Assembly (NCBI GenBank): GCA_019779905.1
Contig: JABAKE010000001.1
Coordinates: forward strand, 496,001-560,000
Direction: 5' to 3'
Source of the DNA: Modestobacter lapidis
Lineage (GTDB): Bacteria; Actinomycetota; Actinomycetes; Mycobacteriales; Geodermatophilaceae
DNA: 64,000 nucleotides
Shown here: positions 34,127 through 41,375 of the stretch, one piece after another
How the letters are laid out: every line of letters begins with the position of its first letter
How positions within the stretch are numbered: the first letter of the stretch is position 1
Made by a program: the position numbers and the translations under genes
The notes under the pieces: model-generated
Databases searched by the model: none
What the model saw: only the letters and a program-made list of their open reading frames with translations
What the model was told of the DNA's origin: nothing

Positions 34127-35863
34127 GTGAACCGGATCGTCCTCGTGCGTCGCGGCGGGAGCACGGTCGAGGCGCGCGAACGCGCCGACGACGGCCCGGG
34201 CGTCCGGGTCGCCAGGCTCCCGGCCGCCGATCTACCGGGGTTCGTGGCGGAGCGGGAACGCTCGCCGGTCCGCTGGGTGTGGGACGACACCACCCGGTGG
34301 TACCCGGCGCTGCTGGCCGCCGGCGTCCGGATCGGACGCTGCTGGGACCTGCGGCTCAGCCACGCGGTCCTCCGCCGGTCGCCGTTCGCCGATCAGGCGT
34401 TGCTCGCCGACGACCAGACCCCGGGCTGGGACGCCCTCCAGCCGGTCACCACCGCCGACCCGGCGCTGTTCCCGCTCGCCGACCCCGCCGACCGCCTCGA
34501 TCCGGCCGCCGAGCACGCGCGCCAGCAGGCGGCGCTCGCCGCGTCACCGGCACGTGCGCGGTTGGAACTGCTGCTCGCCGCGGAGTCCTCCGGCGCGCTG
34601 GTGGCCGCCGAGATGACCTCTGCCGGGCTGCCGTGGCGGGTCGACGTGCACCACCGTCTGCTGCGCGAGCTGCTGGGCCCGCGCCCGGCACCCGGCCGGC
34701 GGCCGGCGGTGCTGGCGCGACTGCTGACCGACGTCCAGGCGGCCTTCGCGGCGCCCGGGCTGAACCCCGACTCGCCGGGTGGGCTGCTGCGTGCGCTGCA
34801 GGCCGCGGGACTGCCGGTGGACGACACCCGCTCCTGGACGCTCGAGCAGCTGGAGCACCCGGGCATCCCGGCGTTGCTGGAGTACAAGAAGCTCTCGCGG
34901 CTGCTCCAGGCCAACGGCTGGAGCTGGCTGGACACCTGGGTGAGCGGTGGCCGGTTCCGCTCCACCTTCCTGCCCGGGGGCGTGGTGACCGGGCGGTGGG
35001 CCGCCAACGGCGGCGGCGCGCTGTCGGTCCCCGTCCAGGTCCGCCCCGCGGTGGTCGCCGACGACGGCTGGCGCTTCGTCGTGGCCGATGTGGCGCAGCT
35101 GGAGCCGCGGGTGCTCGCCGGCATGAGCGGCGTCGCGGCGATGGCCGAGGCGGCCCGGTCGTCCGACCTGTACCAGGGGATGGTGGCCGGCGGCGCGGTG
35201 GCGACCCGGGCAGAGGCCAAGGTCGGCATGCTCGGGGCGATGTACGGCGGTACCCGCGGCCAGAGCGGCCGGATGATGCCGCGGCTGACCCGCCGGTATC
35301 CCCGGGCGATCGGACTGGTGGAGGAGGCTGCCCGCGCGGGGGAGCGCGGCGAGGTGGTGCACACCCTGCTCGGCCGCGGGTCGCCGCCGCCCACCGGCGC
35401 GTGGGCGGATCGCCCGGTGGGGCTCGGCGAGCACCCGGACGGGGTCGGGTCGGACGGGGTCGGGTCGGACGGGGTCGGGTCGGACGGGGTCGGGTCGGAC
35501 GGGGTCGGGTCGGACGGGGCCGGGTCGAGGGAGGACCGGGCCCGCCACCGCCGCGCCTGGGGCCGGTTCACCCGCAACTTCGTCGTCCAGGGCACCGGGG
35601 CCGAATGGGCGCTGTGCTGGCTGGCCGGCCTGCGCAACCGGCTGTGGCACCTCGGCGGCGCCGGCACCCTGGATCAGCGCCCGCACCTGGTGTTCTTCCT
35701 GCACGACGAGGTGCTCGTGCACACGCCGGCGCACCTGGCCGATGCGGTCGTCGAGGAGGTCCGCAGTGCGGCGGCCGAGGCCGGCCGGCTGCTCTTCGGC
35801 GGGTTCCCCATCGACTTCCCGCTCGATGTCGCGGTGGTCGGGTCGTGGGCCGACGTGGACTGA
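34127..35863 (+). CDS. short family A DNA polymerase with degenerate exonuclease domain
   Basis: A 578-residue family A polymerase. The N-terminal 120 residues resemble a worn 3'-5' exonuclease domain (WDDTTRWYPALLAAGVRIG, WDLRLSHAVLRRS) without clear DEDD acids. Polymerase motif A is DVAQLEPRVLAGMSG (321-335). Motif B is R361-x3-K365...Y373-G374, and motif C is HDE at 526-528, so catalytic residues are intact. Between B and C, residues 438-467 are six copies of a five-residue unit (Asp-Gly-Val-Gly-Ser, the last with Ala) encoded by a perfect 15-bp repeat. The start is GTG 34127. It lacks the 5' nuclease domain of full PolA and may be a repair polymerase. Confidence 0.85.
   Translation: MNRIVLVRRGGSTVEARERADDGPGVRVARLPAADLPGFVAERERSPVRWVWDDTTRWYPALLAAGVRIGRCWDLRLSHAVLRRSPFADQALLADDQTPGWDALQPVTTADPALFPLADPADRLDPAAEHARQQAALAASPARARLELLLAAESSGALVAAEMTSAGLPWRVDVHHRLLRELLGPRPAPGRRPAVLARLLTDVQAAFAAPGLNPDSPGGLLRALQAAGLPVDDTRSWTLEQLEHPGIPALLEYKKLSRLLQANGWSWLDTWVSGGRFRSTFLPGGVVTGRWAANGGGALSVPVQVRPAVVADDGWRFVVADVAQLEPRVLAGMSGVAAMAEAARSSDLYQGMVAGGAVATRAEAKVGMLGAMYGGTRGQSGRMMPRLTRRYPRAIGLVEEAARAGERGEVVHTLLGRGSPPPTGAWADRPVGLGEHPDGVGSDGVGSDGVGSDGVGSDGVGSDGAGSREDRARHRRAWGRFTRNFVVQGTGAEWALCWLAGLRNRLWHLGGAGTLDQRPHLVFFLHDEVLVHTPAHLADAVVEEVRSAAAEAGRLLFGGFPIDFPLDVAVVGSWADVD
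35438..35527 (+). repeat. 15-bp in-frame tandem repeat (5 perfect + 1 variant copy)
   Basis: Five identical copies of GACGGGGTCGGGTCG (35438-35512) and one with a single change (GACGGGGCCGGGTCG, 35513-35527). The array lies inside the polymerase gene, keeps frame, and encodes a Gly/Ser/Asp-rich linker. Near-perfect identity of the copies indicates recent expansion, and copy number may vary between strains. Confidence 0.95.
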
Positions 35864-36049
35864 GGGCCCGGCGCCGGCTCGGAGGCCGGGCGGCGGGAAC
35901 GTCAGCGGGTACACCGCCCGGCGGCCGAGCGGGGGAGCAGCGACGCTCGTCACCTGACGAATCGTCGGCCGATGATTGTCACGACTGCATAACGGCGGTT
36001 ACCGTGGCGGCGTCCAGTCGGTCGTCACGCCCCCGCCCGGGGAGTCCGA
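35864..36049 (+). other. intergenic region upstream of the c-di-AMP riboswitch
   Basis: Together with the riboswitch and untranslated leader, this makes a 540-bp gene-free stretch (35864-36403). I see no ORF with a plausible start. A promoter for the leader RNA is expected in the last 80 bp. TTGTCA at 35976-35981 is a possible -35, but the matching -10 (TTACCG after 17 bases) is poor, so I do not call it. Confidence 0.5.
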
Positions 36050-36205
36050 GCGGACGCCGCCGAGTCGCCCTCCGGGGCGAGCCGGGGACCCATCGAAGTA
36101 CTGGGGTGAATCCTGCTCCCGGGCGCACCGTCCGGGGCGGGTAGGGCCGCTTCCCGCCCGAACCCGTCAGCTAACTCGGTAGGCGGCAACCGGAAGAACG
36201 GAGAG
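36050..36205 (+). ncRNA. cyclic di-AMP riboswitch (ydaO-yuaA type)
   Basis: The leader contains the conserved blocks of this riboswitch in actinobacterial form. These are a GGGGTGAATCC block at about 36111-36123, then GGGTAGGG and GCTTCCCGCCCGAACCC, followed by GTCAGCTAACTCGGTAGGCG at about 36167-36186, and a closing segment CCGGAAGAACGG. The aptamer ends about 200 bases before the gene it should control. In actinobacteria such elements precede resuscitation-promoting factors and cell-wall peptidases and turn them off when c-di-AMP is high. The exact ends are approximate, because no folding could be run. Confidence 0.85.
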
Positions 36206-36403
36206 CCGCCGGATGGCGCGCCCTTGCCCTGCCGTACCACCTCGTCTCTCCCGGTACTCCTCCCGCCGGATGCGCCCGCGCAGCTGACCGGGCGCGGCCG
36301 TCCCGTACGGACGCCGCAGCCCTCGCTGCCCGCACATCCCGGAACAGCCGCCCCGCCCTCGGGGCCACCGCTGTGCCCGTACCCCCTCGGAGCTCTCGTA
36401 CCC

Positions 36404-37309
36404 ATGGACCGCCGCACCACCACCTCCGGCCGCGCTGCCGACCGCCGCAGCCGGGCCACCCGCTCGCGACACCGCCCGCCCACCGCGGCCCGCCGGCCCG
36501 GGCTGTACCTGGGTGCCGCCGTCGCCGGCGCCCTCCTGGTCGGTGCCGGAATCGGCACCGACCCCGCTGCGCAGGCCGATGCCACGGCGACGGAGCCGGT
36601 CAGCGTCGCCCAGGAGCTCGGGCTGACCGCCGGATCCGGCCCGGTCGATGTGGCCGAGGAGCTCCAGCCGCTCGAGGAGCTGGCGGTCAGCCGCAGCACC
36701 CGCGAGGCCGCGGAGGTCGCGGCACAGCAGGCGCAGGCCGCGGCCGACCGGGCCGAACTGGACCGGCGGGCCGCCGAGGCGGAGGCCGCAGCGCGTGCGG
36801 CCGCCGAGGCCGAGGCCGCCGAGGCCGCCGCCGCCGAGGCCGCCAGGGCGGCCGCCGCGGAGACTGCGGCCCGGTCCAGCGCCGTTGCCGGCCGCACGAC
36901 CGGTAACGCCGCGGCGCCGGCTGCCGGGGCGCCGGCTGCCGCGGCGGCGGGCGTGGCCGCGCGGATCAGCAACAGCGCCGGGAAGGTCAAACCGCACGTG
37001 CAGGCGGCCGCCAACACCGTGATGGGCAACGTGCCCGGCATCCGGTCCATCGGCGGCACCCGCGCCAGCGCGGCCGATCCGAAGGGCCACCCGTCCGGGC
37101 TGGCGCTGGACTACATGACCAGCCCCGCCGTCGGCGACGCGGTCGCCCAGTACCACATCGCCCACTGGGACGAGCTCGGCGTGGACTACATCATCTGGCA
37201 GCAGCGGATGCTCTCCTCGCCGAACGGCTCCTGGAAGCAGATGGAGAACCGGGGCAGCGCGACGGCGAACCACATGGACCACGTCCACGTGAACCACCGG
37301 GCCGGCTGA
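36404..37309 (+). CDS. exported coiled-coil protein with ARB-07466-like C-terminal domain
   Basis: A 301-residue protein from ATG 36404. A strongly basic N-terminus is followed by a hydrophobic helix, LGAAVAGALLVGAGI (about residues 35-50), so it is a secreted or anchored protein. Residues about 85-165 are Ala/Glu-rich and predicted coiled coil. The last 110 residues contain KPHVQAAANTVMGNVPGIRS, HPSGLALDYM and NHMDHVHV, matching a conserved actinobacterial surface domain (His-rich, D-Ala-D-Ala peptidase-like fold). It is downstream of the c-di-AMP riboswitch, which fits a cell-wall remodelling role. The function of the C-terminal domain is inferred, not proven. Confidence 0.8.
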   Translation: MDRRTTTSGRAADRRSRATRSRHRPPTAARRPGLYLGAAVAGALLVGAGIGTDPAAQADATATEPVSVAQELGLTAGSGPVDVAEELQPLEELAVSRSTREAAEVAAQQAQAAADRAELDRRAAEAEAAARAAAEAEAAEAAAAEAARAAAAETAARSSAVAGRTTGNAAAPAAGAPAAAAAGVAARISNSAGKVKPHVQAAANTVMGNVPGIRSIGGTRASAADPKGHPSGLALDYMTSPAVGDAVAQYHIAHWDELGVDYIIWQQRMLSSPNGSWKQMENRGSATANHMDHVHVNHRAG

Positions 37310-37438
37310 CCCGTCGCCGGCGAGCTCGCCGGGCAAGGTCCACGACAGCACCACGGTGCTCGGGCTCTCGTACCGATCGCCGGGTTCCCGGCACCGCCCG
37401 CCCTGCCGTTCCCATCGAAAACAGGCCAGGATCTGCCC

Positions 37439-37903
37439 ATGGACGTCGAGAGCTTGCTGCGCGAACGCGGCATCGAGTTGCCGGAACCGATGGGGCCGGG
37501 CGGCAACTACGTGCCTGTCATGGCCGCCGGAGATCTGCTGTTCCTGTCCGGGATGGGGCCCGTCCGGGCCGACGGTGGCCTGGTGACGGGCAAGGTGGGG
37601 GAGGGCGGGCTCGACCTGGACACCGCGCGGGAGGCCGCCCGGCTCACCGGCCTGCAGCTGCTCGCCGCGCTGCGCGCGGAGCTGGGCGACCTCGGGCGGG
37701 TCCGGCAGGTCGTCAAGCTGTTCGGGATGGTCAACTGCCGCCCCGGTTTCAACCGGACGCCGGCCGTGATCGACGGGTGCTCGGACCTGTTCGCCGAGGT
37801 GTTCGGGAACGCCGGCCGGGGAGCTCGCTCCGCCGTCGGCATGGCCGAGCTGCCCTTCGACATCGCCGTCGAGATCGAGGCCGTCGTCCGCGTGGCGCCG
37901 TGA
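37439..37903 (+). CDS. RidA/YjgF-family protein
   Basis: A 154-residue RidA-like protein of the longer subgroup. It has YVPVMAAGDLLFLSGMGPVR near the N-terminus, GLQLLAALRAELGDL, and the C-terminal SAVGMAELPFDIAVEIEAVV. RidA enzymes hydrolyse reactive enamine/imine intermediates; relatives near catabolic genes act on pathway-specific imines. The Arg that defines canonical RidA (in the SRxxVxVxxLP context) is not clear here, so this is probably a subgroup with another role. It lies 50 bp upstream of the creatininase-family gene, which suggests a two-gene unit. Confidence 0.83.
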   Translation: MDVESLLRERGIELPEPMGPGGNYVPVMAAGDLLFLSGMGPVRADGGLVTGKVGEGGLDLDTAREAARLTGLQLLAALRAELGDLGRVRQVVKLFGMVNCRPGFNRTPAVIDGCSDLFAEVFGNAGRGARSAVGMAELPFDIAVEIEAVVRVAP

Positions 37904-37952
37904 GCTGCGGTGCGATGCACTCCGGGGATCCACGACGAACGGGAGAACGCAC

Positions 37953-38720
37953 GTGCTGCTGGAGAAGATGACGTTCGGCGAGGTCCAGGCAGCGCTCAGC
38001 GAAGGACGGCGCGACGTCGTCGTCCCGTGCGGAGCGGTGGAGCAGCACGGCCGCCACCTGCCACTGGACGTGGACGCGGTCCACGCCGAGCGACTGGGTC
38101 AGGAGGTCGCCCAGCGACTGGGAACGGCACTGGTGGCCCCGACGATCCGGGTGGGTGTGTCCCCCCACCACATGGCCTTCCCCGGAACGGTCAGCCTCCA
38201 GCCCGCCACGTTCGAGGCGGTCTACTCCGACTACTGCCGCAGCCTGGCCGCGCACGGCTTCCGCACCATCCTGTGCTTCTCCGCGCACGGCGGGAACTTC
38301 GCGCCGCTCGCGGAGATGGAGCAGCGGCTGGACGACCTGGTCGGCCCCGACTGCCGGGTCATCGTGTTCGCCGACCTGAACGGGCTCATCGAGACCTGGC
38401 GGACCGCCGTCGCGGAGGCGGGAGGGAACCGCGACGACGTCGGCGGGCACGCGGACGTCGCGGAGTCCTCCGTCTACTCCTACATCCGGCCGGGCGAGGT
38501 GCGCACCGGCCACCTCGCCCGGGGCTACACCGGGCCGGTGGACGACGCGGTGCTGCAGCGCCTGTTCACCGGTGGGATCAAGGCGCTGTCGGACACCGGG
38601 GTGATGGGCGACCCGCACGGGTTCTCCAGCGCCATCGGTGAGCTGTGCGTGCAGCGGGTGGCGGACATGATCGCGGCGCACTTCGCCGGGCGGATGCAGG
38701 CCGGCGGGCGCGGGACCTGA
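37953..38720 (+). CDS. creatininase-family metal-dependent amidohydrolase
   Basis: A 255-residue creatininase/creatinine amidohydrolase family protein. VVPCGAVEQHGRHLPLDVDA gives the first metal ligands (Glu, His, Asp). FSAHGGNFAPL supplies the next His, and GHADVAESSVYSYI the Glu near the active site, as in the family. The start is GTG 37953, with GGGAGA upstream. The family includes creatininase, MftE peptidase and several lactam or amide hydrolases, so creatinine is not assured. Paired with the RidA-like gene it may act on an imine- or amide-containing ring. It converges with the TPP enzyme gene (37 bp apart). Confidence 0.87.
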   Translation: MLLEKMTFGEVQAALSEGRRDVVVPCGAVEQHGRHLPLDVDAVHAERLGQEVAQRLGTALVAPTIRVGVSPHHMAFPGTVSLQPATFEAVYSDYCRSLAAHGFRTILCFSAHGGNFAPLAEMEQRLDDLVGPDCRVIVFADLNGLIETWRTAVAEAGGNRDDVGGHADVAESSVYSYIRPGEVRTGHLARGYTGPVDDAVLQRLFTGGIKALSDTGVMGDPHGFSSAIGELCVQRVADMIAAHFAGRMQAGGRGT

Positions 38721-38757
38721 CGCGACCCGGGACCGGTGACCGACGCGGCGGCGGTGC

Positions 38758-40545
38758 TCAGGGCTGCCGGCGGCGCTCCTGCTCGGCGTACGTCTCGAGC
38801 AACCGCTGCGCGCCCTGGCCTGCCGCTCCCTCCTGCGCCAGCCCGGCGCGGAAGGAGTCCAGCTTCGACCTCCCTGCCGGGAACGGTGGCAGCAGGGGTA
38901 CGTCCGGGTCGACCAGCACCTCGAGCACGACCGGCCGGTCCGCGGACAGCGCGCGGTCCCACGCGCGACCCAGCTCCGCCGGGTCCTCGACCCGGATGCC
39001 GGTCAACCCGAGCAGGTCGCCGTAGCCGGCGTAGGGAAAGTCCGGCAGCGACTGGCTGTCGTCGAACCGCGGGTCACCCTCCATCTCGCGCTGTTCCCAG
39101 GTGACCTCGGCCAGGTCGCGGTTGTGCAGCACGCAGACGACGAACCGGGGGTCGGCCCACTGCCGCCAGCGGTGCGCGACGGTGACCAGCTCCGCGTTGC
39201 CGAGCATCTGCATCGCCCCGTCACCGCTGAGCACCACCACCGGGCGGTCGGGCGAGGCGAGCTTGGCGGCCAGCCCGTAGGGCACCGAGCAGCCCATCGA
39301 CGCGAGCGTGCTCGACAGGTGCGCCGGCACACCGCGGGGCAGCCGCAGCTGCCGGGCGTACCAGTACGTCGACGAGCCGACATCGACGGCGACCTGGGCG
39401 TCGGCGGGCAGCCGCGGGGAGAGCTCCGCGACCACCAGCTCGGCGTTCACCGGCCGCGCCGGGGTCCGGGCCCGTTCGGCCGACAGGTCGTGCCAGGAGC
39501 GGACGGCGGACTCGACGTCGTCCCGCCAGGCGTGGTCGGCGCGTTCGGTCAGCAACGGGAGCAGAGCACGCAGCGTGCCGGCGGCATCCCCGGGAAGCGG
39601 CACCTCGACCGGGTACCGGTTGCCCAGGTGCCGGCCGTCGATGTCGATCTGGACCGCCCGGGCCTGCCCCGGTGCGGGGTAGTACTCCGTCCAGGGGTCG
39701 TTGGTGCCGACCATCAGGAGGGTGTCGCAGCCACCGAGGAGGTGCCCGCTGGCGCTGGTGCCCAGGTGGCCCATGACGCCGGTGGCGAAGGGCAGGGCCT
39801 CGTCGACGTACGGCTTGCCCAGCAGGCTGGTGGCCACGCCCGCGCCCAGCCGTTCGGCGACGGCCACCACCTCCTCCTGCGCCGCGCGGGCGCCCTGCCC
39901 GACCAGGAGCGCCACCCGCCGGCCGGCGTTGAGCACGTCGGCCGCCGCGCGCAGGTCGTCGGCCTCGGGCAGCACCCGGGCCGGCCGCCACACCGGGGCG
40001 GTCACGACCACGCCGTGCGACTGCTCGGGCTCCGGGGCCGGCTGCTGCTGCACGTCGTGGGGCAGGACGACGACGCACGGGGACCGGGTCGCCAGCGCGG
40101 TGCGCATCGCCCGGTCGAGCACCAGCGGCAGCTGCTCGGCCGTCGTCACGGTCTGGGCGAACTGGGCGGCGACGTCCTTCACCAGCGAGAGCAGGTCGAT
40201 CTCCTGCTGGTACTCCGCGCCGAGCACCGAGCGCTCCTGCTGGCCCATGATCGCGACGACCGGCACGCCGTCGAGCTTCGCGTCGTAGAGCCCGGTGAGC
40301 AGGTGCACCGCACCCGGACCCTGGGTCGACAGCACGACCCCGACCCCGCCGGTGTACTTGGCGTGGGCCACCGCCATGAAGGCGGCGGCCTCCTCGTGCC
40401 GGGCCTGCACGAACGCCGGCTCGCCGGCCCGGCGCAGCGCACCCAGCACCGCGTTGATGCCGTCGCCGGAGTACCCGTAGACCCGCGGCACCTGCCACTG
40501 GCGCAGCCGGTCGACGACGAGGTCGGCCACCAGTCGCTCGCTCAC
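38758..40545 (-). CDS. thiamine-diphosphate enzyme, pyruvate oxidase/acetolactate synthase-like
   Basis: A 595-residue ThDP enzyme. The N-terminal PYR domain holds RHEEAAAFMAVAHAKYTG, with the Glu that activates the cofactor. QGPGAVHLLTGLYDAKLDGV is the glycine turn. The middle domain (about 195-335) resembles the FAD/transhydrogenase fold. The C-terminal PP domain has VLSGDGAMQMLGNAEL, which begins the Mg/ThDP motif that ends with HNRDLAEVTWEQ. The overall pattern is that of PoxB-type pyruvate oxidases. The GTG start overlaps the stop of the DsbA-like gene by four bases, so translation is coupled. Acetolactate synthase-like activity is not excluded. Confidence 0.88.
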   Translation of the reverse strand: MSERLVADLVVDRLRQWQVPRVYGYSGDGINAVLGALRRAGEPAFVQARHEEAAAFMAVAHAKYTGGVGVVLSTQGPGAVHLLTGLYDAKLDGVPVVAIMGQQERSVLGAEYQQEIDLLSLVKDVAAQFAQTVTTAEQLPLVLDRAMRTALATRSPCVVVLPHDVQQQPAPEPEQSHGVVVTAPVWRPARVLPEADDLRAAADVLNAGRRVALLVGQGARAAQEEVVAVAERLGAGVATSLLGKPYVDEALPFATGVMGHLGTSASGHLLGGCDTLLMVGTNDPWTEYYPAPGQARAVQIDIDGRHLGNRYPVEVPLPGDAAGTLRALLPLLTERADHAWRDDVESAVRSWHDLSAERARTPARPVNAELVVAELSPRLPADAQVAVDVGSSTYWYARQLRLPRGVPAHLSSTLASMGCSVPYGLAAKLASPDRPVVVLSGDGAMQMLGNAELVTVAHRWRQWADPRFVVCVLHNRDLAEVTWEQREMEGDPRFDDSQSLPDFPYAGYGDLLGLTGIRVEDPAELGRAWDRALSADRPVVLEVLVDPDVPLLPPFPAGRSKLDSFRAGLAQEGAAGQGAQRLLETYAEQERRRQP

Positions 40546-41243
40546 GCGGGCACCCCGCCGGCCGCACCCCGGGCCGCGTCGGCGGCGCGGCGCACCAGGT
40601 CGTCGTAGGCGGTCGGGTCGTCGGCGTCGACCACCGGGTAGCCCGCGTCCTCCCAGTGCAGTTCGATGCCCGGGTTGTGCACGCTGGAGCCGTCGGCGAG
40701 GAAGAAGTGCGGGCTGCCCTGCACCTCGTCCCGGTGCGCGCGGTAGTCGGCCATCATCGCGCCCCGCGCCCGCCCGTCGTCCAGGGCCGCGGCCACCGCA
40801 TCGGCATCGACCCGGTCGCACGACCGCGCGACGTCGACGACCTCGTGCAGCATGCTGATGCACCGGCTGTCCCGGAAGAAGGCCAGCCGTAGCGCCATGT
40901 CCAGCTGCTCGGCCGCGGCCGGCGACTGCGCCGCGGCCGCATGCACCGCCTCGTTGGCCGGCAGGCTGGTGACCGGCCAGGCGGACCGGTCGGCCTGCCA
41001 CGGGGTGAGACCGAGGTCCGGTTCGAGTGGGCCGACGACGGGGATCTCCGCATCGAGCATCCGCTCGGGGATCGCGAACCGGTTCACGTCCTCCAGCAGG
41101 AATAGCCGCAGGTCCAGTCGCACCTGCTCGTCCAGCCCCAACCGGGACCGGGCTGCGGAGAAGCGGTGCAGGGCGACCGTCGACCAGGCGCACACCACGT
41201 CGGTGTACACGGCCACGGTTCCGGGGGCGACGTCCACGGTCAT
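40542..41243 (-). CDS. DsbA/FrnE-like thioredoxin-fold protein with one active-site cysteine
   Basis: A 233-residue DsbA-family protein. The N-terminal strand is TVAVYTDVVCAWSTVALHRF. The usual C-x2-C is reduced to Cys-Ala-Trp-Ser, so it keeps one Cys of the pair. GSPHFFLADGSSVHNPGIEL is the cis-Pro loop region. The helical insert (about 75-160) is typical of FrnE and 2-hydroxychromene-2-carboxylate isomerase relatives. No signal peptide is seen, so it is cytosolic. It is followed in overlap (GTGA) by the pyruvate-oxidase-like gene and is divergent from the hemerythrin-esterase gene across 132 bp. Confidence 0.84.
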   Translation of the reverse strand: MTVDVAPGTVAVYTDVVCAWSTVALHRFSAARSRLGLDEQVRLDLRLFLLEDVNRFAIPERMLDAEIPVVGPLEPDLGLTPWQADRSAWPVTSLPANEAVHAAAAQSPAAAEQLDMALRLAFFRDSRCISMLHEVVDVARSCDRVDADAVAAALDDGRARGAMMADYRAHRDEVQGSPHFFLADGSSVHNPGIELHWEDAGYPVVDADDPTAYDDLVRRAADAARGAAGGVPA

Positions 41244-41375
41244 GGTGACGTCCTACCCGGGGCGCGAGGGTCCACGCCAGACCGCACCGGCCGGGGGGAC
41301 ACCGTGTCCCCGGGCCGCCGGTGGGTAGGCGGGAGAGGACCGATCGCGCATTCCCAGCAACCGTGGAGGCTCCCG

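Noticed and set aside
40546-41193. A 216-codon N-terminal extension of the pyruvate-oxidase-like protein
   Set aside because: It lies entirely inside the DsbA-like gene in another frame and has shadow composition; the GTG at 40545 gives the normal family N-terminus.
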